64,000 bases of DNA, taken from NCBI RefSeq assembly GCF_022984075.1, contig NZ_JALAAD010000001.1, positions 806,001 to 870,000 of the forward strand, in the 5' to 3' direction. Both the position numbers and the translations under genes were made by a program. The notes under the pieces are model-generated. The model was not told the origin of the DNA. It worked only from the letters and a program-made list of their open reading frames with translations, and searched no databases. The first letter of the stretch is position 1. Each line of letters opens with the position of its first letter. Positions 29,829 to 39,058 of the stretch are shown piece after piece. Source of the DNA: Synechococcus sp. C9. Its GTDB lineage: Bacteria; Cyanobacteriota; Cyanobacteriia; Gloeomargaritales; Gloeomargaritaceae.

Positions 29829-30140
29829 GGGCACCTCTATTTATTTTATTGGTTCTTTGCACCCATTACAGGTTATCTATAGCGATCCTACTTGATTAGT
29901 GAACAGAGATTCCCCAGAACCAAGGACGGGGGCGGTGCCCCTGCGACGAGAAGTGAGGAGTAAGGAGTGAGAAGCGAGAAGTGAGATTCCCTAGAACCAA
30001 ATGCGGGGCGATGCCCTGCGACCCATTTTTAGAAGTGCCCTTAATTCAATTAGAAATTAGCAAATGGAAATTCTCCAGAACCAAGGACGGGGGCGGTGCC
30101 CCTGCGACCCCGATTCTATTGTCATTTAATATTACTAGAT
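29829..30140. repeat. Cluster of three or four intergenic repeat copies
   Basis: 29829 begins GGGCACCTCTAT (type B end); 29878 begins TATAGCGATCCTAC and runs through CCAGAACCAAGGACGGGGGC to 29946, where a short GAGAAGTGAGGAGTAAGGAGTGAG tract interrupts it; 29985-30040 is another core ending TTTTTAGAAGTGCCC; and 30041-30140 is a fourth copy with weak ends. This fills most of the 411-bp gap between the convergent rnpB and ispE genes. No gene was seen in the gap. Confidence 0.8.
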
Positions 30141-30157
30141 TACTGAACTGCAAGGAA

Positions 30158-31063
30158 TTATTGAATCATCGCTACACCCCAAGGGCAAAACTCCGTCACC
30201 CAAAAATCCACCTCAGGATAATCTATTCTTAACTGCTCGACCGCTGGCTGGGCGAGGGTGGCATCAGAATATAAGGCAAACACCGTTGGGCCGGAACCAG
30301 AAAGTAAACTCCCCAAAGCTCCCTGATCCAAAAATCCCTGTTTCAGTTGGGCAATTTCCGGGTGCGCTGGCAGTACCACTTTTTCAAAATCATTGTGCAA
30401 ATGGGCGGCAATTTCTGCTAACGAATGACTGGCTAAGACCTGCACAAAATGATCCGATTCCTGGGCAGAAGCCTCGGCAAACGTATGGCGAAAAGTTTCA
30501 CTATAAGTCCGATAGGCCCAAGGGGTGGAAATGCTTAAATTCACAAATTTCGCCAACACTACCGCCCCACCCGTCACTGGGGGTAAGGGTTCCAAAATAT
30601 CCCCCCGCCCCGTGCCCAAGGCCGTGCCCCCCTGCACACAAAACGGCATATCCGACCCCAACTGGGCGGCGAACCCCTGCAATTCCGGCACAGTCAACCC
30701 CAAACCCCACAGATGGTTTAACCCCACCAACACGGCGGCCCCATTGCTTGACCCCCCCGCCAACCCAGCGGCCACCGGAATCTGTTTCTCAATGTGGATG
30801 TGGACACCCGTGGCCTGTTTGGGAAAGGCTTCCGCCAAAAGATGGGCGGCTTTGAGGGCAAGATTCGTCCCATCCGTCGGTACCTGGGGATGGTCGCAGG
30901 TAATGCTCATGTCTTTACGGGACTGGGTGGTTAGGTGCAACGTATCCCGCAGATTCACACTTTGTAACACCATCGCCACCTCGTGGTAGCCATCCCCCCG
31001 CAGGCCGAGAATCCGCAGGTAGAGGTTAATTTTCGCCGCCGCCGCCAGGGTACATTGGGACAT
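30158..31063 (-). CDS. ispE: 4-diphosphocytidyl-2-C-methyl-D-erythritol kinase
   Basis: A 301-residue GHMP kinase acting in the MEP isoprenoid pathway that supplies carotenoid, phytol and quinone side chains. Seen: AAAAKINLYLRILGLRGDGYHEV (substrate loop), the ATP loop PVAAGLAGGSSNGAAVL, and C-terminal GALGSLLSGSGPTVFAL. Length is normal. Downstream lies a repeat cluster; upstream, putA is divergent. Confidence 0.95.
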   Translation of the reverse strand: MSQCTLAAAAKINLYLRILGLRGDGYHEVAMVLQSVNLRDTLHLTTQSRKDMSITCDHPQVPTDGTNLALKAAHLLAEAFPKQATGVHIHIEKQIPVAAGLAGGSSNGAAVLVGLNHLWGLGLTVPELQGFAAQLGSDMPFCVQGGTALGTGRGDILEPLPPVTGGAVVLAKFVNLSISTPWAYRTYSETFRHTFAEASAQESDHFVQVLASHSLAEIAAHLHNDFEKVVLPAHPEIAQLKQGFLDQGALGSLLSGSGPTVFALYSDATLAQPAVEQLRIDYPEVDFWVTEFCPWGVAMIQ

Positions 31064-31145
31064 CCGCAGGCATCCAAAGGTTGACCATAGTCCATTGTGG
31101 CCTAACTTTACGCTTTACACTAGGAATACGCATTGCTCATCACCC

Positions 31146-34052
31146 ATGTCCCTGGAAGCACGCACCCAAACCCTTGGTCAAGCCCTGCTGGCCGCCACCC
31201 GTCCCGGTCGTTCCCTCTTGGCGCAGATGCGGGAACAGTTGCAGTGGGACGAAAAGCTGTTGGCTTGGGCGATGGAACATCCAGGGTTACGCACTCAGTT
31301 ATTCCGCCTGATTGACACCTTGCCCGCTTTGACTGGATCGGGGGAAATCAGCCGCCATATGCAGGAATACCTCGACCAACCAGAGGTGGAACTGCCGGAG
31401 CTATTGAAACATCTCATCCACTTCACCGGGCGGGAATCCCTAGCCGCCAAAACCGCCGCCCAGACCCTGACCACCGCCGTCAGCACCCTAGCCCGTAAGT
31501 ACATTGTCGGTGAAAATTTTGCCCAAGTCCGCCACACCCTCGAGCGCATTCGTCGGCAGGGCATGACCTTTACCCTGGACATTTTGGGGGAAGCGGTCCT
31601 CAGCGAAACCGAAGCCCAGGGCTATTTGCAGAAGTACCTAGACCTGATGACCCAACTGGCTGGGGTGGATTGGGGATGCGTGCCCCAGGTGTCGGTGAAA
31701 CTTTCGGCCTTTTACTCCCAGTTCGACCCCCTGGCGGAACGAACCACCCGTATCCGGGTCACCCAAGCGGTCACCCAACTGTTGCGTAAAGCCGGGGAAT
31801 TGGGGGTGGCGGTTCATTTCGACATGGAGCAATATAAGTACAAAAACCTTACCCTTGCCATTCTCCAAGAGGTCTTGCTCGCCGATGAATTTCGCAGTCG
31901 GACGGATGTGGGGCTGACGGTGCAGGCGTATTTACAGGAGAGTGAAGCGGATGTGCGGGAACTTGTGGACTGGGTGAAATCCCGGGGCTATCCGGTGACG
32001 GTGCGGTTGGTCAAAGGAGCCTATTGGGACCAAGAGGTGATTTGGGCACAACAAAAACACTGGCCTTTGCCGGTTTATCGGCGGAAAAGTTCCACGGATG
32101 CCAATTACGAAAAACTCACCCGGTTGCTGTTAGAAAATCATCGGTATCTTTACCCGGCGATTGGCAGTCACAATGTGCGCTCCCAAGCCCATGCCCTAGC
32201 GGTTGCGGAAGCCCTAGCGGTGCCCCTCTCTGCCTGGGAATCCCAAGTTTTGTACGGCATGGCGGCTCCCCTAGCGAAAGCATTGGTAGAACGGGGATAC
32301 CAGGTGCGGATGTACTGTCCCTATGGCGAATTACTGCCGGGGATGAGCTATTTGATTCGGCGGTTGTTGGAAAATACGGCGAATACTTCTTTTTTACGAC
32401 AACGGTTGGAAAAAACGGATGAATCAGCACTGCTGGCGCCCCCGGCATGGGCAGAACCGACCACACCCTTACCGCAAATTGAATCGTTTGTCGGCACTCC
32501 CGATACCAATTTTGCGGAACCTGGTAAGCCGGAGCAATTTCTGGCGGCCATCACCCAGGTCAAATCCCAATTGGGGCAAACGTATGTGCTTCCCCATTGT
32601 TCCACCGAACGGCTGTTGGATTCCGTGAATCCAAGTAACCCAACGGAAGTGATTGGGCGGGTGGGTTTGGCTGATGCGACTTCTGTGCAACAAGCTATAG
32701 ATTTAGCCCAAAAAGCGCAACCCGTGTGGCGGCAAACGCCCTGGCAGCAACGGATGGATTTACTCCTCAAAATTGCCGATAGGTTGGCGGCGCAACGCCC
32801 GGAATGGGTGGCGTGGATGGCCTTAGAAGTGGGGAAACCGATCCGGGAAGCGGATGCGGAAGTTTCCGAGGCGATTGATTTTTGTCGCTATTACGCCCAG
32901 ATGGCCGAGCAATTGGAACGGGGGCACAACTACGACGTGTGGGGGGAAACCAACCGTTATCGCTATCAACCGAAAGGAATTGGGGTGGTGATTGCTCCTT
33001 GGAATTATCCCCTGGCGATTTCGGTGGGAATGGTGACGGCGGCGTTGGTCACGGGCAATTGTGTGCTGTATAAACCGGCGGAACAGTCGTCGGTGATTGG
33101 GTGCAAAATCAGTCAATTCATTACCGATTTAATCGCCGATTTGGGGCTACCGGCGGGGGTATTTCAGGGGTTGCCCGGTTGGGGGGAAGAAATTGGCCCC
33201 CTGTTGGTCACCCATCCGGCGGTGCATTTCATCACGTTTACGGGTTCCCGGCAGGTGGGGTGTCAGATTTATGCCCAGGCGGCGCAACTGGTGCCGGGAC
33301 AAACGCACCTGAAGCGGGTGGTGGCGGAATTGGGGGGCAAAAATGCGATCATCGTGGATGCCAGTGCGGATTTGGACCAGGCGGTGCAGGGGGTGGTGCA
33401 GTCGGCGTTTGGCTATGCGGGGCAAAAATGTTCTGCCTGCTCCCGGGTGATTGTGCTGGAGTCTATTATTCAGCCATTTGTGGAACGGCTGTGGGCGGCG
33501 ACGGCATCTCTGGTGATTGGGGCGGCGACCGACCCGGCGACGACGGTGGGGCCGGTGATTGATGCGGTAGCTCAGGAGCGTTTGCAGACGGCGATTGCCC
33601 AGGCGAAACAGCGGCTGACCCTGGTGGGGGAACGTCCCGCCCCGGCGATGGGTTACTTTGTTGGGCCGACGATTTTTACCGATGTGCCCCCCGATGACCC
33701 CCTGGCGCAGGAGGAATGGTTCGGGCCAGTGTTGGCGGTACTGCGGGTGGCGGATTTTGACCAGGCGGTGCAGGTGGCGAATGGCACGGACTATGCCTTA
33801 ACCGGGGGGCTGTATTCCCGCACCCCTAGCCACATCCAGCGGGCGGCGGAGGAATTGGCTTGCGGTAATCTGTACATCAACCGGGGGATCACCGGGGCGT
33901 TGGTGGGACGGCAACCCTTTGGCGGGTTCAAGCTCAGCGGCGTAGGTTCCAAAGCGGGCGGCCCCGACTATCTCCTGCAATTTGTGGACCCCAAGGTGGT
34001 CACGGAAAACATTCAACGCCAGGGGTTTGCGCCGGTGGCGGAGGAGTTGTAA
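31146..34052 (+). CDS. putA: Bifunctional proline dehydrogenase / glutamate-semialdehyde dehydrogenase
   Basis: A 968-residue two-enzyme protein oxidising proline to glutamate. The N-terminal half is the FAD-binding PRODH barrel (VSVKLSAFYSQFDPLA, HFDMEQYKYK, RLVKGAYWDQE, IGSHNVRS). The C-terminal half is an NAD-dependent aldehyde dehydrogenase (APWNYPLAISVGM, FTGSRQVG, catalytic Glu in AELGGKNAII, catalytic Cys in YAGQKCSACSR). No N-terminal ribbon-helix-helix DNA-binding domain is present, so it is not a trifunctional PutA. Start at ATG 31146, ahead of MSLEARTQTLG; an in-frame TTG at 31095 is rejected. Overlaps the next gene by one base. Confidence 0.95.
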   Translation: MSLEARTQTLGQALLAATRPGRSLLAQMREQLQWDEKLLAWAMEHPGLRTQLFRLIDTLPALTGSGEISRHMQEYLDQPEVELPELLKHLIHFTGRESLAAKTAAQTLTTAVSTLARKYIVGENFAQVRHTLERIRRQGMTFTLDILGEAVLSETEAQGYLQKYLDLMTQLAGVDWGCVPQVSVKLSAFYSQFDPLAERTTRIRVTQAVTQLLRKAGELGVAVHFDMEQYKYKNLTLAILQEVLLADEFRSRTDVGLTVQAYLQESEADVRELVDWVKSRGYPVTVRLVKGAYWDQEVIWAQQKHWPLPVYRRKSSTDANYEKLTRLLLENHRYLYPAIGSHNVRSQAHALAVAEALAVPLSAWESQVLYGMAAPLAKALVERGYQVRMYCPYGELLPGMSYLIRRLLENTANTSFLRQRLEKTDESALLAPPAWAEPTTPLPQIESFVGTPDTNFAEPGKPEQFLAAITQVKSQLGQTYVLPHCSTERLLDSVNPSNPTEVIGRVGLADATSVQQAIDLAQKAQPVWRQTPWQQRMDLLLKIADRLAAQRPEWVAWMALEVGKPIREADAEVSEAIDFCRYYAQMAEQLERGHNYDVWGETNRYRYQPKGIGVVIAPWNYPLAISVGMVTAALVTGNCVLYKPAEQSSVIGCKISQFITDLIADLGLPAGVFQGLPGWGEEIGPLLVTHPAVHFITFTGSRQVGCQIYAQAAQLVPGQTHLKRVVAELGGKNAIIVDASADLDQAVQGVVQSAFGYAGQKCSACSRVIVLESIIQPFVERLWAATASLVIGAATDPATTVGPVIDAVAQERLQTAIAQAKQRLTLVGERPAPAMGYFVGPTIFTDVPPDDPLAQEEWFGPVLAVLRVADFDQAVQVANGTDYALTGGLYSRTPSHIQRAAEELACGNLYINRGITGALVGRQPFGGFKLSGVGSKAGGPDYLLQFVDPKVVTENIQRQGFAPVAEEL

Positions 34053-34726
34053 TGCCCCCAGCGGTGCTACTGCCCGGTTATTTGGCGGGAGCGGCTCCCT
34101 ACCAGGGGTTGGTGCAGGCGGCTCAGGCGTTGGGGGTGCGGATGCAGGTGGTGCCCCTGCGCTGGTGGGATTGGTTGCCCACCCTGGGCGGTCGGTCGGT
34201 TACCCCGATTTTAGAGCGGTTAGACCAAACGATTCAGCAAGTACAAAAGCAGTACCCCGGTGCCAAAATCACCCTGATTGGGCATTCGGCGGGGGGGTGG
34301 ATCAGCCGGATTTATTTGGGGCAAACGCCCTATGATGGGCGGGTTTGGGAGGGAGTGCGGTGGGTGGATCGTTTGGTTACCTTGGGCACGCCCCACACCA
34401 GTCAGGAACGTTGGACACGCCGCAATCTGGACTTTGTCAATACGACCTACCCCGGTGCCTACCACCCGGAAATTGAGTACATTTGCATTGCGGGGCAGGC
34501 GGTGCAAGGGCGCAGGGGGACGCTGGCCTACGAGAGTTATCGTTTGACCTGCGGGCAAGGGGACGTGTGGGGGGACGGGATTACACCGGTAGTGGCGGCC
34601 CATCTATCCGGGGCGGAAAATATCACTCTGCCCTCGGTCTGGCATTCCCCCCGTTCGCCTGGTCTGTGGTATGGTTCGCCGGAGATTCTCCCCCAGTGGT
34701 TGCCCATCCCCACGGCGAGGCTTTAA
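34052..34726 (+). CDS. Alpha/beta-hydrolase, lipase-like
   Basis: A 224-residue hydrolase: VLLPGYLAGAAPYQGL (oxyanion region), nucleophile elbow LIGHSAGGWISRI, and LVTLGTPHTSQE typical of PGAP1/triacylglycerol-lipase-like cyanobacterial and plant proteins; a plausible catalytic Asp lies in GDGITPV and His in VWHSP. Likely hydrolyses an acyl or lipid ester. The start codon shares the last base of the putA stop codon (TAATG), so the two are translationally coupled. Confidence 0.83.
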   Translation: MPPAVLLPGYLAGAAPYQGLVQAAQALGVRMQVVPLRWWDWLPTLGGRSVTPILERLDQTIQQVQKQYPGAKITLIGHSAGGWISRIYLGQTPYDGRVWEGVRWVDRLVTLGTPHTSQERWTRRNLDFVNTTYPGAYHPEIEYICIAGQAVQGRRGTLAYESYRLTCGQGDVWGDGITPVVAAHLSGAENITLPSVWHSPRSPGLWYGSPEILPQWLPIPTARL

Positions 34727-34793
34727 ACCTAATGTTTGGGTAAAATGTTAATAAAACCGAAGCAGGCTAGAAATATATCTAGGAGCCTAGTTT

Positions 34794-35255
34794 ATGACTA
34801 TTTCTCTCTATGAAACTGATTTCAATCTCTGGTGTGAAGAAACCCTGACAAAACTGAAGGAACGGGATTTTGAGGGTCTTGATATTGGAAATTTAATTGA
34901 GGAAATCGCCTCTTTGGCAAGTAGGGATCGGCGAGAACTCCAGAGCCGTTTGGGAGTATTAATCGAACACCTACTGAAGCGTAAATATGTGGATAGTCAA
35001 TATGATTTTCGGGGTTGGGAACTAACCATGAGAGAACAATTATATCAGCTGAAAATATTGCTTAAACAATCCCCGAGTCTCAAAGGCTACCTAATCGAAG
35101 TTTTACCAGAATCCTATCAGTTTGCAATTTCTCAAGTCCAAACTAGCTATCCCCATGTAAACTTCCCAAAAGAGTTTAACCTGGCCATTGATGCAGATGC
35201 TTTCCTAAAATGTGTGGAGCGGGATTTAGTGGCTTTTCAATTCAATGGCACTTAA
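34794..35255 (+). CDS. DUF29-family protein
   Basis: A 153-residue helical protein matching DUF29: LYETDFNLWCEETLTKL, FEGLDIGNLIEEIASLASRD, LQSRLGVLIEHLLKRKY, ILLKQSPSLKGYL and FNLAIDADAFL. I know the family as abundant, often multi-copy, in cyanobacteria and of unknown function, sometimes found near mobile elements. Here it sits just upstream of a broken IS630-type element, with less GC-rich codons than the putA-lipase pair before it. Confidence 0.8.
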   Translation: MTISLYETDFNLWCEETLTKLKERDFEGLDIGNLIEEIASLASRDRRELQSRLGVLIEHLLKRKYVDSQYDFRGWELTMREQLYQLKILLKQSPSLKGYLIEVLPESYQFAISQVQTSYPHVNFPKEFNLAIDADAFLKCVERDLVAFQFNGT

Positions 35256-35274
35256 AATCACCAAATCACCTTAC

Positions 35275-35366
35275 GGGCACCTCTACAAATTCAAAGTTAG
35301 CGGTCGCCCTTGGTTCTGGGTAATATGGGTATGCCAGCGATGAGATTTATGGTTAGCTCAAATATA
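35275..35366. repeat. Intergenic repeat, truncated, next to the IS
   Basis: Starts GGGCACCTCTAC (type B), then AAAGTTAGCGGTCGCCCTTGGTTCTGGGTAATATGGGTATGCCAGCGATGAG, resembling the copy at 9876-10003, with a weak AT-rich right end. The IS630-type element begins some 25 bp beyond. Confidence 0.7.
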
Positions 35367-35389
35367 TCAAATATATAGTATCAAATATA

Positions 35390-36366
35390 TAGTCAAACAG
35401 GGTAAGGTTGTCCTATTATAGAATAGATATTTTGGAGAAAAGCGATGGCAAGACCATACAGTTACGATTTGCGTCAAAAAGCAGTCGAAGCGGTCTTAAA
35501 TGGGGCAAAACTAGTTGAGGTTAGTGAGTTATTTGGTATGAGCAGAAGACCCCTACAAAGATGGTTAAAAATGTGGTCAGAAAGTGGTGATTATCGCCCG
35601 AAACAGAACTATCAAAAAGGTCATAGTGCTAAGATCACTGATTTGGAGGAATTTCGCCAATTTGTAGAAGCAAATCAATCAAGGGTTGACGCAAAAAGAA
35701 ATGGGAGTCATTCTCGGGGTAAGTCATACAACCGTTGGTCAAGCCCTTAAAAAAATCAACTTTACCCGTAAAAAAAACATACTCTTATAAAGAACAAAAC
35801 GAAGAAGAGCGACAACAATTTATCAAGATGATGAAAGAGGAAAAGAATGAAGATTTAGTCTATGTTGACCAGTCTGGGATGGATAATCGAGATATTTATG
35901 AATATGGTTGGGGGCTAAAAGGACAAAGAATATATGGTCAACGACCTGGCAAAAAGAGAGAGAGAATAAGCATGATGAGTGGTTATCATTTAGGGAAATT
36001 GGTTGCACCATTTACTTGGATTGGTAGTTGTAATTTGCAAGTATTGATTGCCTGGTTAACAGAGATGTTGTTGCCAACAATTGGAGCAGGGAAGAAAATT
36101 GTTTTAGATAATGCAAGTTTTCATCGTTGCCAACTGGTTAGGAAGGTTGTGGAAGCCGCTGGGTGCGAATTGATATATCTACCGAAATACTCTCCCGATT
36201 TAAATCCGATTGAGCATCAATGGCATAGAATCAAGCAAAGAGTTAGAAAAACCATGACATCTACAACCCAAAATCTTCATGATCTTATAGATTCAGTCAT
36301 CTGCTCTATATGCCAACCTTTGCCTGCTTAGCTATATCATGTCAAAAAGTGTCTGTTTTGTCAATA
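35390..36366 (+). mobile_element. IS630-family insertion sequence (approximate borders)
   Basis: About 975 bp holding a degraded IS630 transposase. The left border is taken at TA followed by GTCAAACAGGG; the right border at CTGTTTTGTCAA followed by TA. The two ends are only partly complementary (CAAACAG versus CAAAACAG on the opposite strand), so the limits are approximate. The flanking TA pair fits the TA target of the family. AT-rich compared with neighbours, suggesting recent arrival. Confidence 0.6.
35445..36331 (+). pseudogene. IS630-type transposase broken by two frame changes
   Basis: Three frames are needed to read one transposase. Frame 1 (35445 on) gives the DNA-binding part, RPYSYDLRQKAVEAVLNG and LVEVSELFGMSRRPLQRWL. 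The reading must shift near 35685 to give TQKEMGVILGVSHTTVGQAL, and again at an A8 run (35770-35777) to give KTYSYKEQNEEERQQF and the catalytic core. The DDE residues are intact: YVDQSGMD, IVLDNASFH and DLNPIEHQW. The A8 change could be programmed slippage, but the first change (an extra base in AAGGGTTGAC) looks like a mutation, so the gene is likely dead. Confidence 0.8.
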
Positions 36367-36493
36367 GATGTAAATTCTGCTTATTAATATATACATAACA
36401 TATATTGATAATGTTGTTCGTAATACAAACATTATTGGAAATGATCTGTTATTTTGAATGAAGCAGATATACCCATAAAAAGCAAACAGCTTT

Positions 36494-38839
36494 ATGCACG
36501 AAACCCAAGTTCAGGACATCGGTGAGATTGCCAATTCGCTAACAGAATTTGATCACCCACTCATTGTGGCGGATAGGGAAGGGCGCTGGCTGTGGGTGAA
36601 TGAGGCGACTGCCCATTTGTTGGGGCGACCTGTGGCGGAGTTGGTGGGGCAATGTGGGGTAACGCTTTTACCGGGATGGCCGCAGGAATATCCCCCCCAC
36701 ACCCTGTTTAAAACCACCTATCAGCATCCTGACGGTAGTACCCGTTCCTTGGCGGTGGAATCAGTGGGTATGTCCATCGTGCCATCGTTGAATGTCTTTA
36801 TCCTGTATCCCTTGCCTTCCACAGGCTACCTCAAGGAGATGAGTAGCCGCACGCTGTTTAACCTACTGCCAGTGGGGGTGGTGATCACTGATGTGAATGG
36901 GGTGGCAGTGGAAGCAAATCCGGCGGCAATGGCACTGTTGGGGTTGAGCGACCCTACCGACTACCAACTGGGGCGCAACCAATGGCAGGTATGGGATGTC
37001 CAGGGCAATCCCATTCCCCCAGAGGCTCTGCCTGCGGTGCGGGCATGGCGGGAACATCGGGTGTTGCGGAACCACATCCAAAAAATCAAAACCCCTAATG
37101 GCATCGTACGTTGGTTATCCGTGAGTGCTACGCCCCTATCTACGGGTGGGGTAATGGTCACTTATGCGGATATAACGGAACAAAAACGGCTGGAGCAACG
37201 TCTGCACCACAAAATGAACCAGGAACACATCCTTAGAAAGGTCGTGCAGGTAATGGACACTTCCCTGGAATTAGGGAAGATTTTTCAAGTGGCGGCGAAA
37301 ACCATCAGCGCCACCCTGAAGCTGGAAACGTTTATCGTCCAATATTTGCCCGAAGCCAAATGCTGGCAACCGAAAGTTCATGCCCTACCTAACGGCGACT
37401 TGGTACCCCCAGGGGCTAACATCCCGGAGCAAAACAATCCCATCTCTGAACAACTTAAGCAAAAGCAAATTGTCCAGGTGGAGGATGCCAAAACCCTCGA
37501 TGACCCGATTAACCGAGGGATTGCTGAGCGGTATCCAGGGGCATGGCTGGTAGTTCCGCTCATTCATGGGAAAAACGTATGGGGCAGTCTGGCGTTCATC
37601 CGTCCCCCGTCCCCTTGGCATGAGGAAGAGGTCACTTTGGCGCAACGACTGAGCAAACAACTGGCGATTGCCATTCACCGGGCAGAAATGCACGAACAGT
37701 TGCAGGCTTCCCAACGGCATCTGAGTTTCATGTTGGCTAACTGTCCAGCTAGTATCATTCATTGGCAGTTATTACCGGGCGAACATTGCGTTTGGGAGTA
37801 CCTTTCCCCCCACACGGAAACCCTCTTAGGTTATCCTGTCCAGACGTTGTATGAGCGACCTGACCGCTGGCAACAGCAGATTTTCCCGGAGGATTGGCAG
37901 AGTGAAGTCCTACCCGCCTGGCGCAAATTGCTGGACGGAGAACCGCAGGTGGGGATTTACTATCGCTACCACCATCCCACAGGTGAGGTACGGTGGTTGC
38001 ATGAGGCGATCACGGTGCAATGTCGTTTTAACGCCACCCATCTGTCGTTGATTTCGGTGATCGTGGATGTGACTGACCAGAAGTTTGCCGAACTGCAAAT
38101 CGGGGAATTGGCGCGCCTCAACCGGCTCAAGGATGATTTTGTCAGTACGGTGTCCCACGAACTACGCACCCCGCTGACCAATATCCGAATGGCGACCAAG
38201 ATGCTGGAGTTGGCACTAAAACGTCAAGATTTACTCCCCGCAGACCCCGAAGCGCCTTTGGTGAAATACCTAACCATTCTCAAACAGGAAACCCAACGGG
38301 AAATTGACCTGGTGAATGACCTGCTGGATTTGGCACGCCTCGAGGCTAATGCTGCCTGTCCGGTGGGGGAGCCAGTGGATTTGCGGGTATCCCTGCCCTC
38401 CTTGGTCACGCCGTTTCAGGAGCGAGCCAGCCAACAGGAACAAACCCTGCATTTGGAATTGGTGGAACCCCTGCCGCCGGTTTGGGTGGAAACAACCGCC
38501 TGGACACGGATCATCAACGAATTACTCACCAATGCCTGTAAGTACACCCCGCCGGGGGAAAAAATTCTTGTACAAGCTTTTGCCGCCGAGGAGACCGTGC
38601 AGGTACGGGTCATCAACACCGGGGTGGAAATTCCCCCCACCGAACACCAGCGCATTTTTGAGAAGTTTTACCGCATCCCCCAGCACGACCGTTGGCAACA
38701 CGGGGGCACGGGCTTGGGCTTGGCTTTAGTGAAAAGTCTGGTGGAACGACTGGGCGGGCAGATCACCGTCACCAGCGAGGCGGGACAAACCTGTTTTACC
38801 CTCACCCTGCGTCCGGCTAACCAACCCCAGACAGTTTAG
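36494..38839 (+). CDS. PAS-PAS-GAF-PAS sensor histidine kinase
   Basis: A 781-residue soluble kinase. Order by sequence: PAS (about 15-115, HPLIVADREGRWLWVNE), second PAS (about 120-230, LLPVGVVITDVNGVAVEANPA), GAF (about 250-405, LELGKIFQVAAKTI, YPGAWLVVPLIHGKNVWGSL), third PAS with PAC (about 410-535), HisKA (STVSHELRTPLTNIRMAT, phospho-His) and HATPase (NELLTNACKYTP, TGLGLALVKSL). No membrane segment and no receiver. The GAF lacks an obvious chromophore Cys, so a phytochrome-like light sensor is unlikely. No response regulator adjoins; it faces the convergent purL gene. Confidence 0.9.
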   Translation: MHETQVQDIGEIANSLTEFDHPLIVADREGRWLWVNEATAHLLGRPVAELVGQCGVTLLPGWPQEYPPHTLFKTTYQHPDGSTRSLAVESVGMSIVPSLNVFILYPLPSTGYLKEMSSRTLFNLLPVGVVITDVNGVAVEANPAAMALLGLSDPTDYQLGRNQWQVWDVQGNPIPPEALPAVRAWREHRVLRNHIQKIKTPNGIVRWLSVSATPLSTGGVMVTYADITEQKRLEQRLHHKMNQEHILRKVVQVMDTSLELGKIFQVAAKTISATLKLETFIVQYLPEAKCWQPKVHALPNGDLVPPGANIPEQNNPISEQLKQKQIVQVEDAKTLDDPINRGIAERYPGAWLVVPLIHGKNVWGSLAFIRPPSPWHEEEVTLAQRLSKQLAIAIHRAEMHEQLQASQRHLSFMLANCPASIIHWQLLPGEHCVWEYLSPHTETLLGYPVQTLYERPDRWQQQIFPEDWQSEVLPAWRKLLDGEPQVGIYYRYHHPTGEVRWLHEAITVQCRFNATHLSLISVIVDVTDQKFAELQIGELARLNRLKDDFVSTVSHELRTPLTNIRMATKMLELALKRQDLLPADPEAPLVKYLTILKQETQREIDLVNDLLDLARLEANAACPVGEPVDLRVSLPSLVTPFQERASQQEQTLHLELVEPLPPVWVETTAWTRIINELLTNACKYTPPGEKILVQAFAAEETVQVRVINTGVEIPPTEHQRIFEKFYRIPQHDRWQHGGTGLGLALVKSLVERLGGQITVTSEAGQTCFTLTLRPANQPQTV

Positions 38840-38961
38840 ATCGGGTGAGAATTCCATATCTCAAGCTCGATCTGATGATCTGTGTGTGAGGCTAATCTCT
38901 CTTGAGCAAGTTTTATGTACTTCGGGTCAATTTCATAACCCACATTTCAAAGCCGCAAAAG

Positions 38962-39056
38962 TGTCGCATTCTAAAATAGAACAGGGGTCGCAGGGGCACC
39001 ACCCCCGTATTTGGTTCTGCGGAATTTCCGTTCGTTAATCAAGTAGGATTGCTATA
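38962..39056. repeat. Intergenic repeat ending next to the purL stop codon
   Basis: Core ACAGGGGTCGCAGGGGCACCACCCCCGTATTTGGTTCTG, right end AATCAAGTAGGATTGCTATA, left end degenerate. Only two bases separate its right end from the purL stop codon (39059-39061). Located between the convergent genes for the histidine kinase and PurL. Confidence 0.78.
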
Positions 39057-39058
39057 TA

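Noticed and set aside
29947-29984. Short GAGAAGTGAG-type tandem tract considered as a CRISPR or regulatory array
   Set aside because: Only a few irregular AGTGAGGAGTAAGGAGTGAG units and no spacers; it looks like a simple-sequence slip inside a repeat cluster.
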